Source of the DNA: Dyella sp. EPa41
GTDB lineage: Bacteria > Pseudomonadota > Gammaproteobacteria > Xanthomonadales > Rhodanobacteraceae
Assembly: GCF_016586165.1 (NCBI RefSeq)
Contig: NZ_BCPR01000033.1
Span: forward strand, 1 to 52,129
Reading direction: 5' to 3'
Length of the DNA: 52,129 nt
Shown here: piece after piece, positions 29,508 through 40,783 of the stretch
Numbering within the stretch: position 1 is the first letter of the stretch
Layout of the letters: each line of letters begins with the position of its first letter
Position numbers and translations under genes: made by a program
Notes under the pieces: model-generated
The model's database searches: none
What the model was told of the DNA's origin: nothing
Seen by the model: the letters and a program-made list of their open reading frames with translations, nothing else

Positions 29508-29813
29508 TCAGCCCTTCATGCTGTCGATTTCGGCGACATTGATGGTGCTGCGGTTGCGGAACAGCAGGACCAGGATCGCCAGGCCGATGGCGGTTTCCGC
29601 CGCAGCCACGGTAAGGATGAAGAACACGAACACCTGCCCGGCCACGTCCCCCAGGAAGCGGGAGAACGCCACGAAGTTGATGTTGACCGCGAGCAGCATG
29701 AGCTCGATCGACATCAGCAGCACGATCACGTTCTTGCGGTTGATGAAGAGACTGGCCAGGGCGATGCTGAAGAGCACCGCGCCGAGCACGATGAAATGGG
29801 CGAGCGTGATCAT
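29508..29813 (-). CDS. nuoK: NADH-quinone oxidoreductase subunit K
   Basis: 101 residues, three membrane helices, with the conserved acidic residues of the membrane-arm proton path in [19 protein letters not shown] (32-50) and in helix three ([10 protein letters not shown], 70-79). ATG at 29813 overlaps the nuoJ stop as ATGA; the frame extends upstream only as a shadow of nuoJ. Confidence 0.96.
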   Translation of the reverse strand: MITLAHFIVLGAVLFSIALASLFINRKNVIVLLMSIELMLLAVNINFVAFSRFLGDVAGQVFVFFILTVAAAETAIGLAILVLLFRNRSTINVAEIDSMKG

Positions 29814-30463
29814 GGGGTGGTCTCCTTGCCCGGTTCTGCCTGCGGCGCGGCGGGCACTTCGGCCGCCATCTTCACCACGCGGATGCGGCTGGCCGCCTTG
29901 ACGCGGACCTGCTGCGAGGCCTGCTGGTGGCGCACGCCGGTGCGATGGCGCAGGGTCAGCACCACGGCGGCGACGACGCCGACGGTGAGTATCAGCGCGG
30001 CGATCTCGAACGGCAGCAGGAACTGGGTATACAGCGCATGGCCCAGCCATTCGGTGTTGGACATGCCGACGGCGGCGGCCGGGTCGGCGCCCATCACCGC
30101 CTGGTGCATCGCGCGCACGCCGATCAGCGCGAGCATTTCGCCCAGCATGACCAGGGCCACGATGATGCCCACCGGCAGGTACTTGATGAAGCCTTCGCGC
30201 ACCCGCTCCTGGTTGATGTCGAGCATCATCACCACGAACAGGAACAACACCATCACCGCGCCCACGTAGACCACGATGAGCGCGATGGCGAGGAACTCCG
30301 CTTCGGCCAGCAGCCAGATGCAGGCGGTGCTGAAGAAGGTGAGCACCAGCGACAGCACGGCCTGCACCGTGTTGCGCAGGCTGATCACGCCCAGCGCGGC
30401 CACCACGGTCACCGCGGCGAACGCATAGAAGCAGACGAGTTGGAACATTTGAGGATCGATCAT
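29810..30463 (-). CDS. nuoJ: NADH-quinone oxidoreductase subunit J
   Basis: 217 residues, five membrane helices, with the conserved [17 protein letters not shown] (about 59-75) containing the pi-bulge helix of complex I. The C-terminal 45 residues after the last helix are polar and basic, then Ala/Pro-rich, making it longer than the 184-residue E. coli protein. The ATG at 30463 follows nuoI by 14 bases; the frame upstream is a shadow of nuoI. Confidence 0.95.
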   Translation of the reverse strand: MIDPQMFQLVCFYAFAAVTVVAALGVISLRNTVQAVLSLVLTFFSTACIWLLAEAEFLAIALIVVYVGAVMVLFLFVVMMLDINQERVREGFIKYLPVGIIVALVMLGEMLALIGVRAMHQAVMGADPAAAVGMSNTEWLGHALYTQFLLPFEIAALILTVGVVAAVVLTLRHRTGVRHQQASQQVRVKAASRIRVVKMAAEVPAAPQAEPGKETTP

Positions 30464-30477
30464 GATGTCCCTGCTCC

Positions 30478-30969
30478 TCAGCGGTACGCGGCGTCTTGAG
30501 CGCGGGCCGCGGCGATGTCCGCTTCGAAGCGGTCGCCGATGGCCAGCAGCTGCGGCTTGGTCACCACGTTCTCGCCACGCTGCTCGAAGTGGTACTCGTG
30601 GATGTGCGTCTCGACGATCGAGTCGACCGGGCAGCTCTCTTCGCAGAAGCCGCAGAAGATGCACTTGAACAGGTCGATGTCGTAGCGCGTGGTGCGGCGC
30701 TGGCCGTCGCTCTCGCGCGGGGCCGAATCGATGGTGATGGCGAGCGCCGGGCACACCGCCTCGCACAGCTTGCACGCGATGCAGCGCTCCTCGCCGTTGG
30801 CGTAGCGGCGCAAGGCGTGCAGGCCGCGGAAGCGGTTGGACTTGGGGATGTGCTCCATCGGGTAGCGCATCGTGTATTTCGGGCTGAACATGTAGCGCAT
30901 GGTCAGGCCCATGCCCTTGAACAGCTCGATGAGCAGCAGGCTCTTGAAATAGTGAGTAACGCGGGACAT
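30478..30969 (-). CDS. nuoI: NADH-quinone oxidoreductase subunit I
   Basis: Ferredoxin-like subunit at the hydrophilic/membrane arm junction. 163 residues with two 4Fe-4S motifs, [12 protein letters not shown] (about 58-69) and [12 protein letters not shown] (about 97-108), carrying clusters N6a and N6b. Eight bases separate its start from the nuoH stop. Confidence 0.97.
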   Translation of the reverse strand: MSRVTHYFKSLLLIELFKGMGLTMRYMFSPKYTMRYPMEHIPKSNRFRGLHALRRYANGEERCIACKLCEAVCPALAITIDSAPRESDGQRRTTRYDIDLFKCIFCGFCEESCPVDSIVETHIHEYHFEQRGENVVTKPQLLAIGDRFEADIAAARAQDAAYR

Positions 30970-30977
30970 GGTTTTCT

Positions 30978-32006
30978 TCAGCCTCCCGTGCCGACGGTGA
31001 CCCAGCCGAAATACTTCATGCAGCCGGCGACGAGGACCCAGACGATGGTGATGGGGATGAACACCTTCCAGCCCAGACGCATGATCTGGTCATAGCGGTA
31101 GCGCGGGAAGCTGGCGCGGAACCACAGGAAGAGGAAGGCGAAGAGGAAGACCTTGGCGAACAGCCACAGGACGCTGGCATGGCCCAGGAAGCCCCACGAC
31201 GCCGGCAGCGGCGACAGCCAGCCGCCCATGAACAGGATCGAGGCCAGGAAGCTGACCAGGATCATGTTGGCGTATTCGGCCAGGAAGAACAGCGCGAAGG
31301 CCGAGCCCGAGTATTCCACGTGGAAACCGGCGACGATTTCCGACTCGCCTTCCGCCACGTCGAACGGCGCGCGGTTGGTTTCGGCCACGCCCGAGATGAA
31401 GTAGATGATGAACACCGGCAGCAGCGGCCACATGAACCAGTCGCCGATGCCCTTGCTGCCCGCCTGCGCATGCACGATGTCGGTGAGGTTCAGCGAACCG
31501 GACAGCACCAGCACGCAGACCAGGCACAGGCCCATCGCCAGTTCGTAGGAGATGACCTGTGCGGCCGAACGCATGGCGCCCAGCAGCGCGTAGCGCGAGT
31601 TGGAGGCCCAGCCGGCGAGGATGATGCCGTACACGCCCAGCGAGGTCATCGCCAGCAGGTACAGCAGGCCCGCGTTGACGTTGGCCAGCACCATCTTGTC
31701 GTCGAACGGGATCACCGCCCAGGCGGCGAGTGCCGGCACCAGGGCGATCATCGGTGCCAGGTAGTACAGCGCCTTGTTCGCGCTGGTCGGAAGGATCACT
31801 TCCTTCAGCAGCAGCTTGACCACGTCGGCGAAGGCCTGCAGCAGGCCGAAGGGACCGATCTTGTTGGGCCCCATGCGCACGTGCATCCAGCCGATGACCT
31901 TGCGCTCCCACCACACGTACATCGCGACCGCGATCACCAGCGGCAGGACGATGCACAGGATGTAGACGATTGGCCAGATGATCTGGTTGAGGATCTGTTC
32001 GCCCAT
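30978..32006 (-). CDS. nuoH: NADH-quinone oxidoreductase subunit H
   Basis: Membrane subunit forming much of the quinone-access chamber. 342 residues, eight or nine helices; conserved [30 protein letters not shown] (first loop, only partly quoted: [16 protein letters not shown]) and [20 protein letters not shown] near 210 are family signatures. Four bases after nuoG. Confidence 0.96.
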   Translation of the reverse strand: MGEQILNQIIWPIVYILCIVLPLVIAVAMYVWWERKVIGWMHVRMGPNKIGPFGLLQAFADVVKLLLKEVILPTSANKALYYLAPMIALVPALAAWAVIPFDDKMVLANVNAGLLYLLAMTSLGVYGIILAGWASNSRYALLGAMRSAAQVISYELAMGLCLVCVLVLSGSLNLTDIVHAQAGSKGIGDWFMWPLLPVFIIYFISGVAETNRAPFDVAEGESEIVAGFHVEYSGSAFALFFLAEYANMILVSFLASILFMGGWLSPLPASWGFLGHASVLWLFAKVFLFAFLFLWFRASFPRYRYDQIMRLGWKVFIPITIVWVLVAGCMKYFGWVTVGTGG

Positions 32007-32010
32007 GTGC

Positions 32011-34332
32011 TTATGCCTTGCTCAGGGTGAGGGCCGCGCCGTACGGCGGCAGCGTGACAGTGTCGTCGTGTGCGGCTTCGATCCAGGCGGCGCCATCGGG
32101 CACGCTCGCATCGATCACCAGCGGCAGCACCGCATCGGCGATGCGGACCGCGGCGCCCTCGCCCAGGCCCTGGCGCTGCGCCTCATCGGCGTTCACGCGC
32201 ACGGCCGGTGCGCGGTTCAGCGGATGCTTGCCCAGTGCCGTGGCGCGACGGAGCACGGCGTCGGTGCGATAGATCGGCCAGGTGGCGAGACGGGTCAGGC
32301 CCGCAGCCGCCGGACGCTGCGCCAGTTCGGCTCGCGGCTGGTGACTACGCTCGCTGATGCCTTCACGCAGGCCGGCCAGGTCGTCGAACTCGAAACCGGC
32401 GACCTTGAGCACGCCGCCCAGGGCACGCAGCACCTTCCAGCCCGGACGGGCTTCGCCCGGCGCCTTCGAACCGGCGGCCACGCTCTGGGCCAGGCCGTCG
32501 ACGTTCACCAGGGTGCCGTCGATTTCCGGCAGCAGCGCGATCGGCAGGATCACGTTGGCCACTTCGCGCAGCACGGGGCTGGCGAAGGCGGAGAATGCGA
32601 CGACCTGCTGGGCGCCCTTCAGCGCCTTGAGCAGGGCGGCGCCATCGGTGACGTCCTGCGGTTCGACGCCGTACAGCACGTAACCCTTGCGCGGCTGGGC
32701 CAGCATGGCCTGCGCGTCGAGGCCGCCATTGCCCGGCAGCACGCCGACCTGGGCCAGGCCCACGGCGTTCGCGCCGACCGGCAGTTCGTCGTAACCCGCA
32801 CCGGTGGCTTCCGCGATGAAGCGCGCCACGGCGCGCAGCCACGAGGCCTGCGGATGGGTGACGGCCGCCTCGCCGAGGATGACCACGGCGCTGCCGCTCT
32901 TCATCGCGGCGATGGCGTCCTTGTCGCCCTGGTCGGACGAGGCGCCATGGATGGCCGCGGCCAGCGCGGACGGCGCGCTCGCGCCGCCTTCGACGGCCGC
33001 CTTGGCCAACGCCAGCAGCGCATCGACCAGCGCCTGCGGCGCCACGATGGCTTCGCCGGCCAGCTTGTAGTTGAAGTTGAAGCTCGCCGGGTTGACGGCG
33101 TAGACCTTGGCGCCCTTCTTCACCGCCTGGTGGATGCGGTGGTTGAGCAGCGGCATTTCGTGGCGCAGGTCCGAACCGACCAGCAGCGCGGCCTTGACCT
33201 TGTCCAGCTCGGCCACCGGCTTGGCGAACGCCATGGCCGCGGCGTTGTCGGCAAAGTCGAGCTGACGCACGCGATGGTCGACATGGGCGCTGCCCAGGCC
33301 ACGGGCCAGGCGCACCAGCAGGTCGCCTTCCTCGTTGGTGGTGGCCGGATGGACCAGCACGCCCAGCTCGCTGCCCGGCACCGCCTTCAGCGATTCCACG
33401 GCCGCGCCCAGCGCGTCTTCCCACGTGGTGGTCTGCCACTGGCCGTTGCGCTTCACCTGCGGCGCGCTCACGCGATCCGCGGCGTACAGGCCCTGGTGAC
33501 TGTAGCGATCACGATCGGACAGCCAGCACTCGTTGATCGATTCGTTGTCGCGCGGCACCGTACGCAGCACTTCACCGCGGCGCGTGTGCAGCCACAGGTT
33601 GGAACCCAGCGCATCGTGGTAGGCGATGGACGGCTTGGCGATCAGCTCCCAGGCGCGCGCCTGGTACTGGAACGGCTTGTTGGTCAGCGCGCCCACCGGG
33701 CAGACGTCGATGATGTTGCCCGACAGTTCCGTCTCGATCGTCTTGCCGATGTAGGTGCCGATCTGCAGGTTGTCGCCGCGGCTCATGCCGCCGAGTTCGT
33801 AGGTACCGGCGATTTCGCTGGTGAAGCGCACGCAGCGCGTGCACTGGATGCAGCGGGTCATCTCGGTGGCGACCAGCGGGCCGAGGTTCTCGTCCGCGAT
33901 GGTGCGCTTGCGCTCGGTGAAACGCGACACGCTGCGGCCGTAGCCGAGCGCGACGTCCTGCAGTTCGCACTCGCCGCCCTGGTCGCAGATCGGGCAATCC
34001 AGCGGGTGGTTGATCAGCAGGAACTCCATGACGTCCTTCTGATACTTCAGGGCGACGTCGGTGCGGGTCTTCACCTTCATGCCTTCGGCCACCGGGGTGG
34101 CGCAGGCCGGCTGCGGCTTGGGCATGGGCTTGCCGCCCATCTCCACTTCCACCAGGCACATGCGGCAGTTGGCGGCGATGGGGAGCTTGCGGTGGTAGCA
34201 GAAGCGCGGGATGGCGATGCCGATGGCGTCGGCCGCCTCGATGATCATGGCGCCCTTGCGGATCTGCGTGGGCTTGCCATCGACCTCGATATTGACGAGG
34301 TCGAGGTTCGGTGCTGCGGGCTGCGCACTCAT
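32011..34332 (-). CDS. nuoG: NADH-quinone oxidoreductase subunit G
   Basis: Iron-sulfur subunit of the NADH arm. 773 residues: an N-terminal 2Fe-2S domain ([19 protein letters not shown]), the [18 protein letters not shown] 4Fe-4S motif near 108-125, a [10 protein letters not shown] cluster, then a molybdopterin-oxidoreductase-like domain without cofactor. The C-terminal half is Ala-rich. The start overlaps the nuoF stop (ATGA). Confidence 0.96.
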   Translation of the reverse strand: MSAQPAAPNLDLVNIEVDGKPTQIRKGAMIIEAADAIGIAIPRFCYHRKLPIAANCRMCLVEVEMGGKPMPKPQPACATPVAEGMKVKTRTDVALKYQKDVMEFLLINHPLDCPICDQGGECELQDVALGYGRSVSRFTERKRTIADENLGPLVATEMTRCIQCTRCVRFTSEIAGTYELGGMSRGDNLQIGTYIGKTIETELSGNIIDVCPVGALTNKPFQYQARAWELIAKPSIAYHDALGSNLWLHTRRGEVLRTVPRDNESINECWLSDRDRYSHQGLYAADRVSAPQVKRNGQWQTTTWEDALGAAVESLKAVPGSELGVLVHPATTNEEGDLLVRLARGLGSAHVDHRVRQLDFADNAAAMAFAKPVAELDKVKAALLVGSDLRHEMPLLNHRIHQAVKKGAKVYAVNPASFNFNYKLAGEAIVAPQALVDALLALAKAAVEGGASAPSALAAAIHGASSDQGDKDAIAAMKSGSAVVILGEAAVTHPQASWLRAVARFIAEATGAGYDELPVGANAVGLAQVGVLPGNGGLDAQAMLAQPRKGYVLYGVEPQDVTDGAALLKALKGAQQVVAFSAFASPVLREVANVILPIALLPEIDGTLVNVDGLAQSVAAGSKAPGEARPGWKVLRALGGVLKVAGFEFDDLAGLREGISERSHQPRAELAQRPAAAGLTRLATWPIYRTDAVLRRATALGKHPLNRAPAVRVNADEAQRQGLGEGAAVRIADAVLPLVIDASVPDGAAWIEAAHDDTVTLPPYGAALTLSKA

Positions 34333-35639
34333 GCGGCGGCTCCAAGCTTGTCGTCGACGATGGAGCGACCGTTGACGATGTAGTACTCGAATTCATCCCA
34401 GAACTGGCGCAGGAAGCCCTGCACCGGCCACGCGGCGGCTTCGCCGAACGCGCAGATGGTGTGGCCTTCGATCTGGCCGGCAATGGCCTTCAGGCGGTGC
34501 AGGTCGTCCATCGTGCCCTGGCCGGCCACGATGCGGTCCAGCACGCGGTGCATCCAGCCGGTGCCTTCGCGGCACGGGGTGCACTGGCCGCAGCTTTCCT
34601 TGTGGAAGAATTGCGAGATGCGGCGGGTGAAGCGCACCGTGCAGACGGTGTCGTCAAGCACCACGATGGCGCCCGAGCCCAGGCCCGTCTTGAGGTCACG
34701 CAGGGTGTCGTAGTCGAACGGCAGGCCCTTCAGCTGTTCGGCGCGCAGCACCGGCATGGACACGCCGCCCGGGATTGCACCCTTCAGCGTGCGGCCCGGA
34801 CGCAGGCCGCCGGCCATTTCCAGCAGTTCGTCGAAGGTGGTGCCCAGCGGCACTTCGAAGTTGCCGCCCTTCTGCACGCAACCGGAGACCGAGAAGATCT
34901 TCGGGCCGCCGTTCTTGGTCTTGCTCTGCGCCAGGAACCAGTCCGCACCCTTGCGCAGGATGGCCGGCACCGACGCGTAGGTTTCGGTGTTGTTGATGGT
35001 GCTGGGCTTGCCGTACAGGCCGAAGTTGGCCGGGAACGGCGGCTTGAAGCGCGGCTGGCCCTTCTTGCCTTCCAGCGATTCCATCAGCGCGGTCTCTTCG
35101 CCGCAGATGTACGCGCCGGCGCCGAGTGCGCCGTAGATGTCCACGTTGAGGCCGGTGCCCTGGATGTTCTTGCCGAGCAGGCCGGCCGCGTAGGCTTCCT
35201 TCAGCGCCTCTTCGAAATGCTCGAACGGCTCGTGATGGAACTCGCCACGCAGGTAGTTGTAGGCGACGGTCGAGCCCGTGCAGTAGCACGCGATCGCCAT
35301 GCCCTCGATCACCGCATGCGGGTTGAAGCGCAGGATGTCGCGGTCCTTGCAGGTGCCCGGCTCCGACTCGTCCGAGTTGCAGAGGATGTACTTCTGCATG
35401 TCGCCCTTGGGCATGAAGGACCACTTCAGGCCGGTCGGGAAGCCCGCGCCGCCGCGGCCGCGCAAGTTGCTCTTCTTGATCTCCTCGATCAGAGCATTGG
35501 GATCGGGCTTTTCGGCGAGGATCTTCTTCCACGCCTCGTAACCACCGACCTGGGTGTAGCTGTCCATCGCCCACGGCTTGTCGAAATGCAGCGTGGTGTA
35601 GACGACCTGATGTTCTTTCGGTGCCGGACCGTATGCCAT
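34329..35639 (-). CDS. nuoF: NADH-quinone oxidoreductase subunit F
   Basis: NADH- and FMN-binding subunit, entry point of electrons. 436 residues: [13 protein letters not shown] (61-73) for [21 protein letters not shown] for FMN, and the C-terminal 4Fe-4S motif [12 protein letters not shown]. Twelve bases after nuoE. Confidence 0.97.
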   Translation of the reverse strand: MAYGPAPKEHQVVYTTLHFDKPWAMDSYTQVGGYEAWKKILAEKPDPNALIEEIKKSNLRGRGGAGFPTGLKWSFMPKGDMQKYILCNSDESEPGTCKDRDILRFNPHAVIEGMAIACYCTGSTVAYNYLRGEFHHEPFEHFEEALKEAYAAGLLGKNIQGTGLNVDIYGALGAGAYICGEETALMESLEGKKGQPRFKPPFPANFGLYGKPSTINNTETYASVPAILRKGADWFLAQSKTKNGGPKIFSVSGCVQKGGNFEVPLGTTFDELLEMAGGLRPGRTLKGAIPGGVSMPVLRAEQLKGLPFDYDTLRDLKTGLGSGAIVVLDDTVCTVRFTRRISQFFHKESCGQCTPCREGTGWMHRVLDRIVAGQGTMDDLHRLKAIAGQIEGHTICAFGEAAAWPVQGFLRQFWDEFEYYIVNGRSIVDDKLGAAA

Positions 35640-35651
35640 GGCGCCCTGCCC

Positions 35652-36179
35652 TTACTTGAGACCGTCGAGGATCTCGTCGATCTTCTGGATCGACAGACGC
35701 TCGTGGTAGTGACCATTGACGGTCATCGCCGGCGCGCTGGCGCAGGCGGCGATGCATTCTTCTTCGCGCTTGAGGTACACGCGGCCATCGGCGGTGCTTT
35801 CGCCGAGCTTGATGCCCAGCTTCTGCTCGCAATGCTTCACTAGGTCCTCGGCGCCATTGAGCCAGCAGGAAATGTTGGTGCAGATGGCGACGTTGTTGCG
35901 GCCCACCGGCTTGGTCTCGAGCATCGAGTAGAAGCTGGCGACCTCGTACGCCCACACGGCGGGCAGTTCGAGGTACTTGGCAACGGCCGTGATCAGTTCA
36001 TCGGTGAGGAAGCCGTGGTTCTGTTCCTGCGCGGCAAACAGCGCCTGGATCAGCGCCGAACGCTTGCGGTCGGGCGGAAAACGGGCAACCCACTCCTCGA
36101 TGTGATGACGAGTGTGTTCGTTGAGTACGACGAGCGGGTCGACGTTCTTGACCTGCTCGTAATTTCCGGTGGCTTTCAT
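35652..36179 (-). CDS. nuoE: NADH-quinone oxidoreductase subunit E
   Basis: Thioredoxin-like subunit with a 2Fe-2S cluster (N1a) bound by CTNISC (C-x4-C) and CIAAC (C-x3-C). 175 residues. Short spacing to nuoD (18 bases) and nuoF. Confidence 0.96.
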   Translation of the reverse strand: MKATGNYEQVKNVDPLVVLNEHTRHHIEEWVARFPPDRKRSALIQALFAAQEQNHGFLTDELITAVAKYLELPAVWAYEVASFYSMLETKPVGRNNVAICTNISCWLNGAEDLVKHCEQKLGIKLGESTADGRVYLKREEECIAACASAPAMTVNGHYHERLSIQKIDEILDGLK

Positions 36180-36197
36180 GGTTGTGTTCCTCCGGGC

Positions 36198-37451
36198 TCA
36201 GCGATCGACTTCGCCGAACACGAGGTCATAGGTACCGATCATCGCCACGACGTCGGCCAGCATGTGGCCGCGAACGAAGGCGTCCATCGAGGACAGGTGG
36301 GCGAAGCCCGGCGCGCGCAGGTGCACGCGAAACGGCTTGTTGGCGCCGTCGGAGACCAGGTAGCAGCCGAACTCGCCCTTCGGCGCCTCGACGGCGGCAT
36401 AGGTCTCGCCCGCGGGCACGCCGTAGCCTTCCGTGAAGAGCTTGAAGTGGTGGATCAGCGCTTCCATGTCCTCCTTCATGTCTTCGCGCTTGGGCGGCGC
36501 GACCTTGAAGTTCTGGACGATGACCGGGCCGGGGTTGGCCTTCAGCCACTTCACGCACTGCTGGATGATGCGGTTGGACTGGCGCATCTCCTCGACGCGC
36601 ACCAGGTAACGGTCGTAGCAGTCGCCGCCCGAGGCCACCGGGATGTCGAAATCCACCTCGGCGTACTTGGCATACGGCTGCTTCTTGCGCAGGTCCCACT
36701 CGATGCCCGAGCCGCGCAGCATCACGCCCGTCAGGCCCCAGGCCTGGGCCATTTCCGGCGAGATCACGCCGATGCCGACGGTACGCTGCTTCCAGATGCG
36801 GTTGTTGGTGAGCAGCTCTTCGTACTCGTCCACCTTCGACGGGAAGTCGTTGGCGAACGCCTCGATGAAGTCGAGCATGGAGCCTTCGCGCCAGCTGTTG
36901 AGGCGCTTGAGGTCCTTGCCCTTGTGCCAGGGCGACTCGCGGTACTGCGACATGCGCTCGGGCAGGTCACGGTAGACGCCGCCCGGACGGTAGTAGGTCG
37001 CGTGCATGCGCGCGCCCGACACCGCCTCGTAGACGTCCATCAGTTCCTCGCGCTCGCGGAACGCGTACAGGAACACGGCCATCGCGCCCAGGTCGAGCGC
37101 GTTGGAGCCGATCCACATCAGGTGGTTGAGGATGCGGGTGATCTCGTCGAACATCGTGCGGATGTACTGCGCGCGCTCCGGCGCCTCGATGCCCAGCAGG
37201 GTTTCGATGGCGCGCACGTAGGCGTGCTCGTTGCACATCATCGACACGTAGTCGAGACGATCCATGTAGCCGATCGACTGGTTGAACGGCTTGGACTCGG
37301 CCAGCTTCTCGGTGCCGCGGTGGAGCAGGCCCACGTGCGGGTCGGCGCGGACGATGGTTTCGCCGTCCATCTCCAGCACCAGGCGCAGCACGCCGTGCGC
37401 AGCGGGATGCTGCGGGCCGAAGTTCATGGTGTAGTTGCGGATCTCTTGCAT
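36198..37451 (-). CDS. nuoD: NADH-quinone oxidoreductase subunit D
   Basis: Hydrogenase-like 49-kDa subunit lining the quinone site. 417 residues, beginning [20 protein letters not shown], where [10 protein letters not shown] carries the quinone-contact His. nuoC and nuoD are separate genes here, unlike the fused E. coli nuoCD. Two bases after nuoC. Confidence 0.97.
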   Translation of the reverse strand: MQEIRNYTMNFGPQHPAAHGVLRLVLEMDGETIVRADPHVGLLHRGTEKLAESKPFNQSIGYMDRLDYVSMMCNEHAYVRAIETLLGIEAPERAQYIRTMFDEITRILNHLMWIGSNALDLGAMAVFLYAFREREELMDVYEAVSGARMHATYYRPGGVYRDLPERMSQYRESPWHKGKDLKRLNSWREGSMLDFIEAFANDFPSKVDEYEELLTNNRIWKQRTVGIGVISPEMAQAWGLTGVMLRGSGIEWDLRKKQPYAKYAEVDFDIPVASGGDCYDRYLVRVEEMRQSNRIIQQCVKWLKANPGPVIVQNFKVAPPKREDMKEDMEALIHHFKLFTEGYGVPAGETYAAVEAPKGEFGCYLVSDGANKPFRVHLRAPGFAHLSSMDAFVRGHMLADVVAMIGTYDLVFGEVDR

Positions 37452-37453
37452 GA

Positions 37454-38182
37454 TCAGTTGTTCCGCCAGTTGTCGGCCGCCTCGGCCTTGGCCTGCAGCA
37501 GGTCGGCGTCGTCACGGATGACGCGCGGCACCAGCACGCGCGGCTCGATCGACACGGGTTCGTACACCACGCGCTTCTGCTCGGGGTCGTAGCGCACTTC
37601 GACGTTGCCGATCAGCGGGAAGTCCTTGCGGAACGGATGGCCGACGAAGCCGTAGTCGGTGAGGATGCGGCGCAGGTCCGGATGGCCTTCGTAGACGATG
37701 CCGAACAGGTCGAACGACTCGCGCTCGAACCAGTTCACGCCCGGCCAGATGCCGGTGAGCGAGGGCACCACCGGCAGCGTGTCGTCTTCGCCGAACACGC
37801 GCAGGCGCAGCCGCTGGTTGTTTTCCAGCGACAGCAGGTGCACCACCGACGCGAAGCGGCGTTTCTGCATCTCGGGACGCGGGCGGTCGGCCCACTTGAA
37901 GCGGCCCATGGCCTCGCCTTCCACGCCACGCGAGAAGCCGGTACCGGACACGGTTTCGGTGTCCCACTCGGTCTGGCCGTAGCCCAGGTAGTCGACGCCG
38001 CAGACGTCGATGGGCACGCCGAAACGGAACGGTGCCTCGTCGCGCAGCGCGGTGGCCACCGCGAGCAGGTCGGCGGCGGCCACTTCGGCGGTGACTTCGT
38101 TGCGTACGACGCTGATCTTCAGCGTGTCGCCGAATCGCGCGGAAAGGCGCTCGGCCAGCGAGTTGATCGGTGTATCAGTCAT
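37454..38182 (-). CDS. nuoC: NADH-quinone oxidoreductase subunit C
   Basis: 30-kDa subunit of the connecting module. 242 residues with the family block [38 protein letters not shown] (core [10 protein letters not shown] and [10 protein letters not shown]). Eighteen bases after nuoB. Confidence 0.96.
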   Translation of the reverse strand: MTDTPINSLAERLSARFGDTLKISVVRNEVTAEVAAADLLAVATALRDEAPFRFGVPIDVCGVDYLGYGQTEWDTETVSGTGFSRGVEGEAMGRFKWADRPRPEMQKRRFASVVHLLSLENNQRLRLRVFGEDDTLPVVPSLTGIWPGVNWFERESFDLFGIVYEGHPDLRRILTDYGFVGHPFRKDFPLIGNVEVRYDPEQKRVVYEPVSIEPRVLVPRVIRDDADLLQAKAEAADNWRNN

Positions 38183-38200
38183 GGCTCAGCTGCGCCTTTG

Positions 38201-38758
38201 TCAGGAACGCGCGATGGTGTTGGTGCGGCGGATCTTCTTCTGCAACTGCAGGATGCCGTGGATCAGCGCTTCGGCCGTCGGCGGGCAGCCCGGCACGTAG
38301 ATGTCCACCGGCACGATGCGGTCGCAGCCACGCACCACGGAATACGAGTAGTGGTAGTAACCGCCGCCGTTGGCGCAGCTGCCCATGGAGATGACCCACT
38401 TGGGATCGGGCATCTGGTCGTAGACCTTGCGCAGCGCCGGGGCCATCTTGTTGACCAGGGTGCCGGCCACGATCATCACGTCGGACTGGCGCGGACTCGG
38501 GCGGAAGATCACGCCGTAGCGGTCCAGGTCCAGGCGAGCGGCGCCGGCGTGCATCATTTCCACGGCGCAGCAGGCGAGACCGAAGGTCATCGGCCACATC
38601 GAACCGGTGCGCGCCCAGTTCATCAGCGCGTCGACGCTGGTGGTGGCGAAGCCGCGCTGGACGATCGGGTTGTCCTCGGCCGGACGCAGGATGTCGTCCA
38701 CCAGGTTCAACGGCTGCGGGTTGTGCATCACCCGGTCAAGGGACGAGATCACTCCCAT
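38201..38758 (-). CDS. nuoB: NADH-quinone oxidoreductase subunit B
   Basis: Holds terminal cluster N2 that reduces quinone. 185 residues; tandem cysteines [10 protein letters not shown] plus MGSCAN and VPGCPP provide the ligands. ATG at 38758 lies inside the end of nuoA (10-base overlap); the frame upstream is a shadow. Confidence 0.96.
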   Translation of the reverse strand: MGVISSLDRVMHNPQPLNLVDDILRPAEDNPIVQRGFATTSVDALMNWARTGSMWPMTFGLACCAVEMMHAGAARLDLDRYGVIFRPSPRQSDVMIVAGTLVNKMAPALRKVYDQMPDPKWVISMGSCANGGGYYHYSYSVVRGCDRIVPVDIYVPGCPPTAEALIHGILQLQKKIRRTNTIARS

Positions 38759-39105
38759 TCCAGTGCTCCCTTCTTCCACACGTAAGCGAAACCGATGACC
38801 AGCAGCAACAGGAACGTCGCCATCTCGATCAGGGCGATGATGCCGATCTTCTGGAACACGACTGCCCACGGGAACAGGAAGGCGATTTCCAGGTCGAAAA
38901 TGATGAAGAGGATCGCCAGCAGGTAGTAGCGCACGTCAAAGCGCATGCGGGCGTCTTCGAAGGCTTCGAAGCCGCACTCGTAGGGCGAGAGCTTCTCCGA
39001 CTCGGGGCGACGCGGTCCGGCAAGCAGGCCAACGGCCAGCAGGACCACGCCCAGGCCGGCGGCGACGCCGATGAACAGCAGGATGGGCCAATATTCGGCA
39101 AGCAC
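38749..39105 (-). CDS. nuoA: NADH-quinone oxidoreductase subunit A
   Basis: First gene of the nuo operon; 118 residues, three membrane helices, with the loop [20 protein letters not shown] (43-62) that closes the quinone chamber. Start is GTG at 39105 with a perfect GGAGGT ribosome site about ten bases upstream. Leader of roughly 160 bases from the promoter at 39273-39300. Confidence 0.95.
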   Translation of the reverse strand: MLAEYWPILLFIGVAAGLGVVLLAVGLLAGPRRPESEKLSPYECGFEAFEDARMRFDVRYYLLAILFIIFDLEIAFLFPWAVVFQKIGIIALIEMATFLLLLVIGFAYVWKKGALEWE

Positions 39106-39272
39106 GGTGAAACGTACCTCCGCGCCTCCATCGGCGCATCAGTGACCGTCGGGGAAAAACGGTCCGGAACCGGATTCGGCAGGCCACCAGGGCCATGGGC
39201 TATGCGCCACGTTCACATGCATTTACAGCCGCGAACGTCCGACTTTCCACGATCTGAGTCGGGAATCGCGAC

Positions 39273-39300
39273 ATTGTATCAGCGCGCTTAACAACAACAA
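39273..39300 (-). promoter_or_regulatory. Sigma-70-type promoter of the nuo operon
   Basis: Minus-strand TTGTTG (39295-39300), 16-base spacer, TACAAT (39273-39278), inside the 279-base gap between pilZ and nuoA. Predicted start near 39266. The rest of that gap shows no gene and no clear pilZ terminator. Confidence 0.65.
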
Positions 39301-39384
39301 GCCTTGACGGGTATTCGCAAGGCGATTCGCACACACCTTCGAACGCCTCGCGGCGAGCGGGCGCGGGCCATATCGACCAAGGTC

Positions 39385-39741
39385 TTACATGGTGAGCGTG
39401 GGGCGCTCGGAGGAAGTCATGCCGGCCAGCAGGTTCTCGATGCGGGTACGGGCCGCTTCGCCGTCGGCCGACTCGTTGAAGTGCACGCCGATGCCGGCGG
39501 TGCGGTTGCCCTGGGCGCCCACCGGCGTGACCCAGACCACCTTGCCCGCTACCGACAGGCGCTCACCTTCGTCGGTGAGGTTGATCAGAAGCACCACTTC
39601 GTCTCCCAACGCGTAGCGCTGGGCCGTGGGCGCGAACAGGCCACCGTTCTTCAGATAGGGCATGTAGGCGTTGTACAACGCCGCCGTGTCCTTGATCTTC
39701 AACGAAATAATGCCCTGGCGGGCGGCAATGGCCGGATTCAT
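39385..39741 (-). CDS. pilZ: Type IV pilus assembly protein PilZ
   Basis: 118 residues forming one PilZ domain. The start MNPAIAARQGIISLKIKD and the motifs GDEVVLLINL and GKVVWVTPVGAQGNRTAGIGVHF match Xanthomonas/Pseudomonas PilZ, which works with FimX and PilB in pilus extension. The c-di-GMP signature RxxxR is absent at the N-terminus, as in those PilZ founders, so it is probably a protein-interaction adaptor. ATG at 39741 chosen by that match. In relatives pilZ directly follows holB; here two genes intervene. Confidence 0.93.
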   Translation of the reverse strand: MNPAIAARQGIISLKIKDTAALYNAYMPYLKNGGLFAPTAQRYALGDEVVLLINLTDEGERLSVAGKVVWVTPVGAQGNRTAGIGVHFNESADGEAARTRIENLLAGMTSSERPTLTM

Positions 39742-39852
39742 GACAGCTCCTGCGGGCCACCCTCGGCCCGACACCCTCATGCCGCGCATCCTAGCGACCG
39801 GCGCGCCCCAGCCACAAGCGATGCGTCGAAGGAATGTGACGGAAGGTGCGGC

Positions 39853-40782
39853 TTACAGCTCGCACCAGCCCCAGCGGTCGAAGATCCACGGCGACGGCAG
39901 GTTCATGTAGAGCTTGGCAAATGCCGGACCAGGCACCTCGTCGCCGAGCGCATGCAGGACATACCGGCCCTGCCCGTCCCGGGCGAGCGGCGCCTCGCGC
40001 CACGGCCAGCTGCGCGCACCCCGGCCGTCCACCAGCATCAGGTGCAGCCAGGGATGCCATGCAGCCGACGGCTGCCAGGGAAGTACCGGGGCGGTGACAC
40101 GCGCGCCTGTCCCGCGAACCTGCAGGTAGCGCTCCGCGCGATCCGCCAGGCGGCGCATGCGCTTGCCGCTCAAGGCCATCTGGCTGCGATGGCAGGCCAA
40201 TGCCGCCAGCTTGTTCGCATGCAGGCCCACCGAGGAGTCGAGCTTGACCCGTCCGGTCACATGGCCTTCACGACCATGGACCAGGTAGGCCAAGAGCTCC
40301 GGTGACGGGCCCTGCCAGCGGTCCAGGGCCAACCGGGCCAGGACATGGGCAGCGCTGTGGTCGGGGTGGTGATCGCCCAAGGCGGGAAGCGCCACCAGGT
40401 TCGGCTGGCACTCGTCGAGGCAGGCCAGCAGGCTGGCGACGCTCGCGTCGAGATCGGTACGCAGCCTCGCGGTAATACCCATGTCCGGCCACCCCAGGGC
40501 CTCCAGCGCCGAGGCGTCCACGCCCAACTGGGTCATGGCCTGCCCCACTTCAGCGCGCCGCCGCTCGCCCCACCGCCGGCGCTCGTCGACGCCGATGCGC
40601 ACGCGACGCTCCATCCAGCGCTGTGGCCAGGGATTGTTGTCGCCATGGGTAAGCAACAGGATGCGCACCTCGCCGCCCGACTGGCGCACCTGTTGTATCA
40701 ACTCTCCGGTGGCAATCGATTCGTCGTCGGGATGGGGCGCGATCACCAGCAGGCGCGTCCTTGCGTTCAGGCTGAAGGCCAT
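39853..40782 (-). CDS. PIG-L (LmbE) family deacetylase
   Basis: Zinc-dependent N-deacetylase family acting on N-acetylglucosaminyl or similar sugar conjugates. 309 residues: AHPDDE-type motif PHPDDES at 16-22 and HPDH at 139-142, giving zinc ligands H17, D20 and H142; a C-terminal extension of about 90 residues rich in Trp follows. No signal peptide. Begins one base before the stop of the upstream glycosyltransferase gene is cleared (1-base gap), so the two are coupled. Natural substrate unknown; a glycan or glycolipid made with its neighbour is the obvious guess. Confidence 0.88.
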   Translation of the reverse strand: MAFSLNARTRLLVIAPHPDDESIATGELIQQVRQSGGEVRILLLTHGDNNPWPQRWMERRVRIGVDERRRWGERRRAEVGQAMTQLGVDASALEALGWPDMGITARLRTDLDASVASLLACLDECQPNLVALPALGDHHPDHSAAHVLARLALDRWQGPSPELLAYLVHGREGHVTGRVKLDSSVGLHANKLAALACHRSQMALSGKRMRRLADRAERYLQVRGTGARVTAPVLPWQPSAAWHPWLHLMLVDGRGARSWPWREAPLARDGQGRYVLHALGDEVPGPAFAKLYMNLPSPWIFDRWGWCEL

Positions 40783-40783
40783 G

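Noticed and set aside
24405..29542. Long plus-strand frames opposite nuoN, nuoM and nuoL
   Set aside because: They mirror the nuo genes and consist of Gln/His/Arg/Asp-rich text without motifs.
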